From assembly GCA_016930375.1 (NCBI GenBank), contig JAFGGU010000011.1, positions 1-64,000 on the forward strand: 64,000 bases of DNA. Direction: 5' to 3'. Numbering within the stretch: the stretch's first letter is position 1; every line of letters starts with the position of its first letter. Of the stretch, positions 51,318 to 60,599 are shown one piece after another. The notes below the pieces were generated by a model, which searched no databases, was not told the origin of the DNA, and was given only the letters and a program-made list of their open reading frames with translations. Source of the DNA: Bacteroidales bacterium. GTDB taxonomy: Bacteria; Bacteroidota; Bacteroidia; Bacteroidales; UBA10428. A program made the translations under genes and the position numbers.

Positions 51318-54300
51318 TTCCAGTGCCCTGAATAATTCAACAGCTTTTATGGGCTTTGTGAGGTAACTGTTGAAACCGGCCTCCTTAAGTTTTTTAACTT
51401 CTTCTGAAAGAGCATAGGCTGTTTGTGCAATAATCGGAACCTTATTGTTTAATTCACGGATCCGTTTTAGCGCCTCTATCCCATCGATTCCGGGCATTTT
51501 GATATCCATAAGTATAACCTGCAAACTTCGATTTTCAATAGCCATCGAAATGACCTGATTCCCATTCAATGCATGAATGACATTGGCTCCGGTCTTTCGC
51601 AATAATTTCTCAAGATACAAGTAATTGGCCATATCATCTTCAGCAACCAGGATAGTACTGCCCGAGAAATCGGGAATGTTGGGATTGTAGTCTGATTCAA
51701 AATGGGTCACAGGTACCTTTTTTAAGACTTTCTTCACCGGAACGGTGATTGAAAATACAGACCCGACACCCGGTTCCGATTCAACTTGTATCTGACCACC
51801 TAACAGATTGATGAGTTCATGTGAGATAGCCAGGCCCAATCCCGCACCTCTGTATAAACGTGTTTTATCTTCTTCCAGCTTTCTGAACCGTTTAAAAATG
51901 ACCTCTATATTTTCTTTTTTGATTCCAATTCCTGTGTCCTTAACGTAAAACTTTACGAATTCCATGGATTGGGTCTCTCTGCAACCAAATTCCACAACAC
52001 CCCTTTGGGTGAATTTTATCGCATTGTTTATGAGATTGCCGATGATTTGCATCAGCCGCATCTCATCCGTATAAAGGAGGGTTGACATGCACAATTCTGA
52101 ATCATTTATCCTGAAATCCAGATTGCAATCCTTTAAGGACAATTCTTTTCTCAGTTCGAGGTTGAAGAGGTCGTTGACCTGGTTGAAGATTCTATTAACC
52201 GGTACTTCAGTTAAATTAACGTCCAGATGTCCCGCTTCGATCTTTGAAAAATCCATTACGTCGTTAATCAGGTTTAAGAGCGTGTCACTGCTCCTTTTGA
52301 TGATGATGTTAAAACTTTCCCTTTCTCCATTTTCCAGCCTGGGATCAGAAAGCAGTCCTGAAAATCCGATAATTGCATTTAAAGGTGTACGTATTTCATG
52401 AGAAAGATTTGCCAGAAAGGAAGACTTGAGGCGATCTGACTCTTCTGCTTTTTCTTTTGCAAGTATAAGTTCCTTTGTCCGTTCAGCAACAAGCTCCTCA
52501 AGCTTGCTACGGTAAATGCTCAGCTCCTGATATGCAGCCTCAAGATCATCACGCTGTTTTTGTATCTCAAGGTTTGAATCAGTCAGGGCTTTAGTCTGTT
52601 TAATTATTTCATCATGCTGCCGTGTTATTTCCGCATTGGACTGCGCCAGCGCTTCGGTATGTGCATAAAGCTCCTCGGTTTGTGACTGCAACTCCTCGTT
52701 TTGAGCTTCCATCTCATGTTGCTGTTCCATCAGCTGAAAGTTATTCTTTTCCAGTTGTGTTTTCTGGGATTCAATTTCCTCCTTTTGCCGGGTTATTTCG
52801 AAAGTGCGCTGTCTGACTAATTTTTCAAGCAATTCATTCTTTCTGCGGACTCTTGTAACATTGGTAAAATAGATGAGAAGTAAAATGAAAGCCAGAAAAG
52901 CAAGCGAGGTTATCTTAAACAGCAGCGTATTCCACCAGGGAGGAGTGATCTTTATCTTGATAGCTGCCCCTGCCTCGTTCCAAAGGCCATCGTTATTACA
53001 TCCTCTTACCCTGAACACATAGTTGCCCGGATTCAGGTTGGTATAAGTGGCTTTTCGATCGGTCCCGATGTAATTCCAATCGGTATCAAAACCTTCCAGT
53101 TTATAGGTATACTTGTTCTTTTGGGTGCGGGTATAATTAAGCGCAGCGTATTCAATTGAAAAAACAGCATGTTTATAGGAAAGCACCAATTCCCTTGTTT
53201 CGTTGATATCAGTTTTTAAAACACCTCCCGGGCCTCGAACTTCAACAGGTTTGTTATCAATAATCAACCTGGTAAAAACAATGGGTGGTATTACCGGATT
53301 GTCCTGGAGACTATCAGGATGAAAGATGGTTGCGCCGTTTCTGTTACCGAATATTATCTCCCCCTTTTTGGTTTTACAGAACGAAAATGCGCTAAACTGC
53401 AGATCCTGAAGGCCATCCTCTGTATTATAATTTCTCAGCACATAAATATCCTTGTTATTCCTACTGGTAACTGTTAGTTTTGTAAGGCCGTTGTCTGTGC
53501 TAATCCAAAGATTCCCTGCATCATCCTCCACAATATGTTTCGTATTATTGCTTGAAAGTCCATCATTTTCTGTTAAATTCCTGAAGTACTCTGTTTCCGT
53601 ATTGAACAGGTTTAATCCGTTCTGGCTGCAAATCCATATACGCCCCTGGCTATCCTCTTTACAATGAATTAATCTGCTCGTACTGATGGAATTGGTATCA
53701 TTGATCACCGGAATGAAATTTTTAAACTTGAAAGTGCTGGTGTTTAATATTTTAAGTCCATGTCCCTCCGTAGCGACCAGCAAATTGCTATTTTTGTCAA
53801 GGCACATGCTCATGACGTTATATCCCAAACGTGATTCCGGGAATGCCAGGTCACTGGGAATCCGGATAAAACAATCATTTTTTCGGTCATACAAGTTCAA
53901 TCCGGCAAAACAGAAACCGATCCATAAGTTCTTTCGACCGTCTTCATAAATGCAATAAACGTTATCACCGCCCAGGCTTGTTGTGTCCTTGTCAATATAA
54001 CGGTAATGTTTTATTGTGCCGGTAGTTAAATTCAGCCTGTCCAGTCCGGCTGCCCAATAACCAATCCACAAATTATCATAGTTATCGAAACAAAGGGCCA
54101 GTACTTTATCACTTGCCAGACTATTTGCATCAAGAGGATTGTGACGATAAACCCTGTAAGTATTCTTCTCCCTGTTCCAAAAATAAATACCCCCACCATC
54201 AGTGGCATACCAAATATTCCCATTTTTGTCTTCTGCAATAGCAGAAATACTGTTGGTGGTGAACCGTGGATGAATTTTTACAAAGTTTAATTGGTTAAAA

Positions 54301-55367
54301 TGTTTTTGTTTTTTATCAATCGTAACAACGTCAAACCGACCGCAAACCCAAATTTTATTCGTATTATCCCGGTATAACCTTGTTATCACATTTTCGCTGA
54401 TCCGCTTATCCTCAAATGATGGAAAAGTACTGTTGAATATAATATCCATATCCTCCGAAATATTTCCTCTGGCTATTAGAGAAAGACCGGAATTGGTTCC
54501 GATCCAGATATTTTGGTCTGAATCGGTTATGATAGTATTTACTTCATTGTTATGGATACTTGAAGGATCAGGCGAGTTGGTATAATTGAATGACCTGTCT
54601 TTTGTAAAATCATAATAGTAAAGTCCCTGGCCAATGGTGCCTATCCATATGTTTTGCTGATCGTCTTCATAAACACATTCGATCCAGACATCATTATTCA
54701 TGTGATTTTTCAAATCGAACCGGAATTTCGATACCACATGTGTGGAAGTATTAAACCTGAATAGTCCCCTTGTGGTTCCAATCCAAAGGTTTCCATTGTA
54801 GCTTTCAGTAACTGTGCGTATTTCGTATATTTCTTCATAATTGCCTTCATTGTCGCCATGCATAAACCGCGTAAATTTATTTGTACGGGGTTGATATAAA
54901 TTGAGCCCGTTAAATGTGCCGATCCAGATACGGCCTTTACTATCCTTTATGACCGATTTGACATTGTTATGGCTAAGGCTGTTGTTTTCTTCATGATGAA
55001 GATAATTTGTAAATGCATCCGTTTTCTTATTATACTTACTCAGGCCGGTGAGCGTGCCAATCCAGATAAAATCACCATCATCGGCAAGACTGGTGATATA
55101 ATTTCCGGAAAGGCTGTTGGTATCTGCATGATCAGGTTTGTAAATCTTAAAATCATACCCGTCAAACCGGTTTAATCCATCTTCAGTTCCAAGCCATATA
55201 AAACCCCTGTTGTCTTTGATGGCGCAGGTAACATAGTAATTAGAAATCCTGCTGCCGGATGAAAGGTAGCTCATGACATATTCCTGGGCAACGGACAGGA
55301 ATAAACCGGAGATAAACTGTGTATAGAGGAAAAAAATGAAAACTGCAGAAGTCTTGTTAATTTTCAT
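51297..55367 (-). CDS. Giant hybrid sensor kinase (reg_prop/Y_Y_Y-HisKA-HATPase-REC), no DNA-binding domain
   Basis: A 1356-residue sensor. After a signal peptide come about twelve two-component regulator propeller repeats (such as IWIGTLTGLSKYN, about 40-700), a Y_Y_Y domain (KYTYKLEGFDTDWNYIG) and one membrane helix (ITSLAFLAFILLLIYFT). A long coiled coil of Gln/Glu-rich heptads separates this from HisKA, with phospho-acceptor His990 in NLSHEIRTPLNA, then HATPase (DTGIGI, GAGLGLAI) and a receiver domain with Asp1288 in ILMDIKMPG. Unlike classical HTCS proteins it has no AraC-type output, so it needs a partner. It may sense glycans, given neighbouring GH5 and isomerase genes. Confidence 0.93.
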   Translation of the reverse strand: MKINKTSAVFIFFLYTQFISGLFLSVAQEYVMSYLSSGSRISNYYVTCAIKDNRGFIWLGTEDGLNRFDGYDFKIYKPDHADTNSLSGNYITSLADDGDFIWIGTLTGLSKYNKKTDAFTNYLHHEENNSLSHNNVKSVIKDSKGRIWIGTFNGLNLYQPRTNKFTRFMHGDNEGNYEEIYEIRTVTESYNGNLWIGTTRGLFRFNTSTHVVSKFRFDLKNHMNNDVWIECVYEDDQQNIWIGTIGQGLYYYDFTKDRSFNYTNSPDPSSIHNNEVNTIITDSDQNIWIGTNSGLSLIARGNISEDMDIIFNSTFPSFEDKRISENVITRLYRDNTNKIWVCGRFDVVTIDKKQKHFNQLNFVKIHPRFTTNSISAIAEDKNGNIWYATDGGGIYFWNREKNTYRVYRHNPLDANSLASDKVLALCFDNYDNLWIGYWAAGLDRLNLTTGTIKHYRYIDKDTTSLGGDNVYCIYEDGRKNLWIGFCFAGLNLYDRKNDCFIRIPSDLAFPESRLGYNVMSMCLDKNSNLLVATEGHGLKILNTSTFKFKNFIPVINDTNSISTSRLIHCKEDSQGRIWICSQNGLNLFNTETEYFRNLTENDGLSSNNTKHIVEDDAGNLWISTDNGLTKLTVTSRNNKDIYVLRNYNTEDGLQDLQFSAFSFCKTKKGEIIFGNRNGATIFHPDSLQDNPVIPPIVFTRLIIDNKPVEVRGPGGVLKTDINETRELVLSYKHAVFSIEYAALNYTRTQKNKYTYKLEGFDTDWNYIGTDRKATYTNLNPGNYVFRVRGCNNDGLWNEAGAAIKIKITPPWWNTLLFKITSLAFLAFILLLIYFTNVTRVRRKNELLEKLVRQRTFEITRQKEEIESQKTQLEKNNFQLMEQQHEMEAQNEELQSQTEELYAHTEALAQSNAEITRQHDEIIKQTKALTDSNLEIQKQRDDLEAAYQELSIYRSKLEELVAERTKELILAKEKAEESDRLKSSFLANLSHEIRTPLNAIIGFSGLLSDPRLENGERESFNIIIKRSSDTLLNLINDVMDFSKIEAGHLDVNLTEVPVNRIFNQVNDLFNLELRKELSLKDCNLDFRINDSELCMSTLLYTDEMRLMQIIGNLINNAIKFTQRGVVEFGCRETQSMEFVKFYVKDTGIGIKKENIEVIFKRFRKLEEDKTRLYRGAGLGLAISHELINLLGGQIQVESEPGVGSVFSITVPVKKVLKKVPVTHFESDYNPNIPDFSGSTILVAEDDMANYLYLEKLLRKTGANVIHALNGNQVISMAIENRSLQVILMDIKMPGIDGIEALKRIRELNNKVPIIAQTAYALSEEVKKLKEAGFNSYLTKPIKAVELFRALESILSSP

Positions 55368-55450
55368 GGTTCAATCTCTAAAGGTCTTTCAAAGACTACC
55401 TGTGTTTTGATGTATGCTTTTGTTTATTTTGTTAACCAGGCGTGACATTA

Positions 55451-56548
55451 TCAGTCAATTTTTTCGGTTAGTTTTTGCACGATCCTGAACTGTTGAAAGA
55501 ACTCCCTGGCAATCACCCTGAGCACAGTATAAACGGGAACCGCCAGCAGCATCCCCAGTAAACCCGCCAGGCTTCCACCCATGATAATGATCAAAAATAT
55601 CTCGAGGGGATGTGATTTAACACTCTTGGAATAAATCATCGGGACCAGGATGTTGTTGTCGATAAAATTGGTCACCAGCAGTACCCCTGACATTTTCAGG
55701 AATACCGGCAACAGGTCGGTATAAACACCCGAAGCCAGCGTGGTGGTCATACCCAGTGTCATGGCGATAAGCGCTCCAATAATGGGACCCAGATAAGGAA
55801 TGATATTCATGATGCCTCCGAAGAAGCCTATCAGCAAAGCATTTTCCACTCCAAAGATCCATAGGCCGAAGGCTATAAGTGACATTACGCCGAGCACTTC
55901 AAGAATAACGCCGATAAAGTATCGCCGTAGCAGATTCTTTGAGTCTGCAACCACCTCACGGGTCGACTTGTGATGTTTGACGGGAACAACCAGTAACAGA
56001 CCTTCCATGAACATATTTTCGTCTTTCAGGAAGAAGAAGGATATAAACAGGATGGAAAACACGCCAACAAATAAATTCCCCGCTGTCCCGATGAAGTTGT
56101 TGAGCAGGATGGTTACATTGCCCAGGTTTATCATGGATTTAACCCTGTTAACGATAAACTCCTGTAGCGTTTGTCCCTCCGGTAATGCACCAAATTCATG
56201 CATTTTTACCTCGATCCATTGTATCGGACCCTGCATGTTTTCTGCCAGCCGGTTCACGTCAATACGTGAAATGGTCTCTGCTTCGCTGATAATGAGCGGT
56301 ACAAATATGGCAAGGATACCTAAAAACACAGATACTATGATCAACAGGGCAAGCAGAGTACTTAGTGTATGAGGAATTCTAAGCTTTCTGATATGCAGGC
56401 CATCAAAAAATTTCACCAGGGGTTGCCCTACAAAGGATAATACAGCTGCAATCAATATCCATACAAGGATATACCAGAATCTCCAGAACAGGAACCCAAC
56501 CAGAAAGAGCAACAATAGGTAACCCGCGTACTTTAATACCTGTTTCAT
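55451..56548 (-). CDS. AI-2E family (PerM-like) transporter
   Basis: The 365-residue protein has the family layout of seven or eight membrane segments with FFGGIMNIIPYLGPIIGA and LVTNFIDNNILVPMIYSKSV in the C-terminal half. Members are efflux or sodium/proton-coupled carriers; AI-2 export is only one reported activity, so the substrate is open. It stands between the giant sensor and GH5 in the same direction. Confidence 0.9.
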   Translation of the reverse strand: MKQVLKYAGYLLLLFLVGFLFWRFWYILVWILIAAVLSFVGQPLVKFFDGLHIRKLRIPHTLSTLLALLIIVSVFLGILAIFVPLIISEAETISRIDVNRLAENMQGPIQWIEVKMHEFGALPEGQTLQEFIVNRVKSMINLGNVTILLNNFIGTAGNLFVGVFSILFISFFFLKDENMFMEGLLLVVPVKHHKSTREVVADSKNLLRRYFIGVILEVLGVMSLIAFGLWIFGVENALLIGFFGGIMNIIPYLGPIIGALIAMTLGMTTTLASGVYTDLLPVFLKMSGVLLVTNFIDNNILVPMIYSKSVKSHPLEIFLIIIMGGSLAGLLGMLLAVPVYTVLRVIAREFFQQFRIVQKLTEKID

Positions 56549-56590
56549 CGGGAAATGACTTTTTTTTGTTAATCTACAAATTACATGATA

Positions 56591-57742
56591 TTAATTTGTT
56601 CTGATCAGATCCAACAATTTCCTGTCGAGTTTATGACCGTGCCAATCCTCATATTCAACATCCTCACGACCAGAATCCAGAATGCCAAAATCGCCCCTGA
56701 AATTCCACAGGGCATAACCTATTCCGTTTTTGCCCAGGATGTCGGTCACATCACCAAACCATGCCAGGAAAACAGCATGCGGAGTTTTTTTCCAGCAGCC
56801 ACATTCACCGCAGTGAACTCCGACTCCTTTGCCCAATAGTTCGATCCAGGGTTTATAATATTCCTCAAGGCTTTCACGGCTGAAGTTTTTGCCATCAATT
56901 GTACCCGGCCATACAGGAACCGGGGCAAGCGTTGGATCCTTCCAGACCCAGCCTGCCTGGTAGTGTGAAATATAATGGGGATAATATCCCCTGCAGCTCT
57001 GGCCCAAACCGAGGTCAATCAATTCCGGGGTCACGGCATTGCCCACGTTGTTGCCATCTGCAATAATCAAATGCTCGGGATTGGCATTCCTGATGGCAGC
57101 AACTGCCCCTTTTGCCACGGTTTTGTAAAGCTCGCCGGGAAGTGCGCTGCTTTTTGAGAACTGATCATTCATGTCCTCCCGGAAGGCCGGCTCATTGAGC
57201 AGATCAAAACTTATTTTATCATTTGATACGTTTCTGAAACGCTCCGCCCACATCCCCCAGTGATAGTTAAAAGCATCCTGTGCCTCCCGGTCCTTCCACA
57301 AATTAAAAGGCTCGTTGAACCCGGCATTAATGCAATAGCCAGGCGCCCGGTGAAGGTTCAGGCTAACATGGAGCCCGTATTTGTTGGCCATAAACACAAG
57401 TTTTTCAACCTCTTCAATTACCTCCGGATTAAGTTTATATACATCGTCTTTGGATATGGGTTTCGTTCTGTCAATGGTCAGGAAACGCGGATATGCCATT
57501 GGTAACCTTACAAAATTGAATCCCCAGTCAGCCATCCAGCGAAGATCATCCTCCGTGGTTCTGTTAGGATCGTTCTCTCTGCCCGGGTAAGGGGAGAAAT
57601 AGTCGAGCAGATTAAAACCCTTCCAAAGCGGCAGCTCGTTCTTCACCGGTTGTGAAGCACTCACGGCAAAAATATCTTTCCGGGACAGGGTAATTGCTGA
57701 AGCGGCAAGAGCAGCTGTGTTGAAAAATTTGCGGCGATTCAT
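56591..57742 (-). CDS. Glycoside hydrolase family 5 (cellulase-type), Tat-like leader
   Basis: Starting at MNRRKFFNTAALAAS (57742) the product is 383 residues with a Tat-like leader. The (beta/alpha)8 domain has FVRLPMAYPRFL, the acid/base Glu in SFDLLNEPAF and the likely nucleophile Glu in GVGVHCGECGCW. An upstream in-frame Met at 57811 adds non-signal sequence. It would cleave a beta-glucan or beta-mannan outside the cytoplasm; the exact substrate is not readable. Confidence 0.9.
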   Translation of the reverse strand: MNRRKFFNTAALAASAITLSRKDIFAVSASQPVKNELPLWKGFNLLDYFSPYPGRENDPNRTTEDDLRWMADWGFNFVRLPMAYPRFLTIDRTKPISKDDVYKLNPEVIEEVEKLVFMANKYGLHVSLNLHRAPGYCINAGFNEPFNLWKDREAQDAFNYHWGMWAERFRNVSNDKISFDLLNEPAFREDMNDQFSKSSALPGELYKTVAKGAVAAIRNANPEHLIIADGNNVGNAVTPELIDLGLGQSCRGYYPHYISHYQAGWVWKDPTLAPVPVWPGTIDGKNFSRESLEEYYKPWIELLGKGVGVHCGECGCWKKTPHAVFLAWFGDVTDILGKNGIGYALWNFRGDFGILDSGREDVEYEDWHGHKLDRKLLDLIRTN

Positions 57743-57860
57743 TTTGATAGGATTTTGATTTGTCAATGCTTGATTAAAAATAAGATAAAAATCGGATTCT
57801 GTCATTGTCAAATCGACGGAAGAAGAAAATAATATGGTGTGGTATTGGGCAAAACCTTAT

Positions 57861-57975
57861 GCCCTCCGGGCAATTCTTAAACAATTCATTAATATCGCAT
57901 ACCGCGGAGCGGTTATGGTATTGTAGAAAAAATTGTTAGAATCAATCCTAATACCACGGAGCGGTTATGGTATTG
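57861..57975. repeat. REP-like triloop hairpins with a GGA/TCC loop
   Basis: A repeat beginning ACCGCGGAGCGGTTATGGTA appears at 57899-57923 and 57951-57975 (one mismatch, a 52-bp period). Each contains the hairpin ACCGC-GGA-GCGGT (second copy ACCAC). A related hairpin TGCCC-TCC-GGGCA lies at 57860-57872. The 284-bp gap between GH5 and the DUF3795 gene holds no gene that I can see. Confidence 0.75.
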
Positions 57976-58026
57976 GGGAAATGATTTTGCAACAAGTCTA
58001 TTCCCGGAGAAGATCACCCCCAATAG

Positions 58027-58440
58027 TTATGTCGAATTTTGCTTTTTCCGGCAATCCAGGCAGAATCCCCTGTGTATGCAAATGGTCCCGTCGCATACAG
58101 GACACCTCCGTTTAACGTATTCCTGCTGAACAAATACTTCCAATCCGTTATTCTTTATGCTCACCAGGTTCTCTAAAAAGCTTGTATTATACCTGGTCCT
58201 GTATCGCTTATCCAGATCTTTCAGCCTCCGGCAGGGAAATTTCTCACAGTCATAACAAAATTTTGATGCGGTATTTGCCAGAAGACTGCAATTCCTGATG
58301 GAGCATCTGGCACAAGACTTCCATTTGTTTACATCCGGGCTTCCGCAACCATTGCAGCGGTTCTTGTCCCGCAGATAAGCCAGACAAGTCCAGCAAATCA
58401 TGCCGCACGGGGCTACCAGGGTTTTGTCAACGGTCTCCAT
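58027..58440 (-). CDS. DUF3795 cysteine-rich protein
   Basis: The 137-residue product has about fourteen cysteines in patterns CGMICWTC, CNGCG, CARCSIRNC and CYDCEKFPC, as in DUF3795, plus a C-terminal zinc-ribbon-like CPVCDGTIC..CLDCRKK. It probably binds zinc or iron-sulfur clusters. No function is known for the family. It lies 29 bp beyond the barrel-protein gene in the same direction. Confidence 0.82.
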   Translation of the reverse strand: METVDKTLVAPCGMICWTCLAYLRDKNRCNGCGSPDVNKWKSCARCSIRNCSLLANTASKFCYDCEKFPCRRLKDLDKRYRTRYNTSFLENLVSIKNNGLEVFVQQEYVKRRCPVCDGTICIHRGFCLDCRKKQNST

Positions 58441-58469
58441 TGAGTCACAGGTTCACCCGTCTTAATGCT

Positions 58470-59735
58470 TTAATAAAATATATATATACCGCTGCCACTG
58501 CTGCTTCCAAAGCGAGGATTTACCACATTGTTGTATATGGATCCGAAAGTATAAGTAAGCCCAAAACTTGTATAATACTCATATTGGGTCTCCAATTCCT
58601 TTCTTTGCAGAAGTATTTCTTCGGTTGTTGCGCCTCCCTTAACCAAACCCAGTTGATTATGTAAAAATGAGATGCCACAGGATAAGTTGACAGACAATCC
58701 CTTGGCTATCCGCAGACTCATGTAACCATCCAATGAGACACTGTTTTTGGAAAAGTCATGAAGATAGTTTTCATATTCCAGGTTTATATCAATGGATCCC
58801 CATTTTTGAACAACTTCATAAGCAGCAGAAAATGAATGAAGCCATAAATTATCCCCTGTCTTGTTATAAATTGTGGTATCCAGATACTGAACATGATTGA
58901 AACCGGCTTTGTAGAGCAACCGAAACTGTCTCCGGGTGGATTCTGAATAGGGGAACAGGTCATATTCAATTCCCGGCATAGTCCTTAATGAGATTTCCAG
59001 ATTACTGTAGCTCGAAGAACCCAGGTAGAGTGATCCGCCATAAGACCAGTGATCAGAGATGCTTTTAACAACCAAAGCATTAAATGATTTGGAATTGTTG
59101 TCGCTTGACACAGTTTCATCACCGATTTCAAACTTGTCATTGCTGTAGCTGTAATTCACATTCAGGTTGACTTTTAAATCCTCAGTAATCCTGTTGGCCG
59201 AAGCACTCATATATAAGTATTTTGATTTATAGGACTTCTGACCGCTGAAATATCCGCTTAGTGATGTCTTGAAAACCCAGCTGTTCCACTTATCGGTTGA
59301 CACGGTCTCGGATAACGGCTCAGTGAAAGTAATCTTAATGTACTTTGAAAGTGGGGTTTTGGCAACATACCGCATAAGAGCCATTTTAAGGACTTCAACC
59401 TCTTTGGTCCTTATTCCTTCGGTGGTTTCATCAGGCGGGGCAACAAAGGAAACCGTGTCCTTCATACCGGCATACTCGTGCTGTCCGACCAGGAAGTAGG
59501 TATATTCCCAGCCTCCTGAACCTGCTCTCTGGTAGGTTGATATAATGTATACCCCGGCATCCTTAAGATCCCTGACATAGTTGATATACGGGATCTCTTT
59601 TCGGATATAATCGCTGGCATCCATGTACACGTTAAGAGCATCCTTTCGGAGGGTATCAGAAACAGATGTGGAATCCTGGGAAAATACCGTTAAAAATGAA
59701 GCACAAAGCAGTAAGGTCAGAAAAACAAATTTCAT
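58470..59735 (-). CDS. Exported beta-barrel-like protein, unknown function
   Basis: The 421-residue product has a signal peptide (MKFVFLTLLLCASFLTVFS), a mixed N-terminal region (about 20-150) and a strand-rich remainder with alternating aromatic residues (DLKVNLNVNYSYSNDKF, SIDINLEYENYLHDF) that ends in an aromatic C-terminus (SGIYIFY), as outer membrane barrels do. No named family recognised; DUF481-like barrels are a possibility. Confidence 0.72.
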   Translation of the reverse strand: MKFVFLTLLLCASFLTVFSQDSTSVSDTLRKDALNVYMDASDYIRKEIPYINYVRDLKDAGVYIISTYQRAGSGGWEYTYFLVGQHEYAGMKDTVSFVAPPDETTEGIRTKEVEVLKMALMRYVAKTPLSKYIKITFTEPLSETVSTDKWNSWVFKTSLSGYFSGQKSYKSKYLYMSASANRITEDLKVNLNVNYSYSNDKFEIGDETVSSDNNSKSFNALVVKSISDHWSYGGSLYLGSSSYSNLEISLRTMPGIEYDLFPYSESTRRQFRLLYKAGFNHVQYLDTTIYNKTGDNLWLHSFSAAYEVVQKWGSIDINLEYENYLHDFSKNSVSLDGYMSLRIAKGLSVNLSCGISFLHNQLGLVKGGATTEEILLQRKELETQYEYYTSFGLTYTFGSIYNNVVNPRFGSSSGSGIYIFY

Positions 59736-59874
59736 AAGGCTGTCAGGATTAAAGGATTTTTCACAAAACGTATAATTACAGCCAATATATAAATTATTGA
59801 CGACTTAATTCAATTTTAGGACAAACTCTTATGCCTTCCCTTCAAGTCGTTATAATTAGGAAGTCGAATGAACA

Positions 59875-60564
59875 TCAATCAAATTGCAGTCCGCCGAGAT
59901 TTTTAAAAAACACGGATGAGGCAATCGAAATGGTAAGCAAAGCTCCGCCAACACCGATGTTGATGAAGAAAAAGGTCATGATGTCAATTTTAAACATGTA
60001 CCCGATTCCAGCCATCAGGCATGAAATTGCATTTCCCATAAAGGCATACCTGATCACAAGTTGTATTCTGTCACCACTAAAGGCCGGAGCCATAAACGCG
60101 GATGAAACGCCGAGAAACAGGGTCCAGGCAAGCATATCAATGGATGTGGATAAGGAATAGGGATTTGCCTGCACGAAATGCTCCAATCCTTCAGTAGCGC
60201 CCCGGATGATATTCATTCGCACCATACTTAACTGAATGAAATAATGAAGGCTTGACAGGATGGCAAATGCAAGGCTGAAGAAAATGCCCAGTCTTACCAG
60301 GACCTTTTTCCCGGGAGGAACGAGCTCATAAAAACTGTTTATAAAAACAACAAACAAAGGCCCGAACATCAGCATGAGAAATCTGGCCAGGTGCTGAAAG
60401 AACTGGTTGTTGTTCTTAATATACTGGAGATAATCCGCATAATTGATCCAGTAAAACTGCGGAGATGTGAGGGAAATTAGTATATAGCTTAATAACCAGA
60501 TAATAAAGATAAAGGCAATCGATAAAGAAGCCCAGTATCCGATTTTACAGGACAGCTTGTTCAT
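59875..60564 (-). CDS. Multi-pass membrane protein, unknown function
   Basis: The 229-residue product has about six hydrophobic segments (WASLSIAFIFIIWLLSYILI, FLMLMFGPLFVVFINSFYE, IDMLAWTLFLGVSSAFMAP) and short loops. No family recognised and no enzymatic motif seen. It lies 35 bp downstream of the metallophosphoesterase in the same direction and may be cotranscribed. Confidence 0.65.
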   Translation of the reverse strand: MNKLSCKIGYWASLSIAFIFIIWLLSYILISLTSPQFYWINYADYLQYIKNNNQFFQHLARFLMLMFGPLFVVFINSFYELVPPGKKVLVRLGIFFSLAFAILSSLHYFIQLSMVRMNIIRGATEGLEHFVQANPYSLSTSIDMLAWTLFLGVSSAFMAPAFSGDRIQLVIRYAFMGNAISCLMAGIGYMFKIDIMTFFFINIGVGGALLTISIASSVFFKNLGGLQFD

Positions 60565-60599
60565 ACTGACAAATATAGAATATCTTGCAGAAAACCCGG

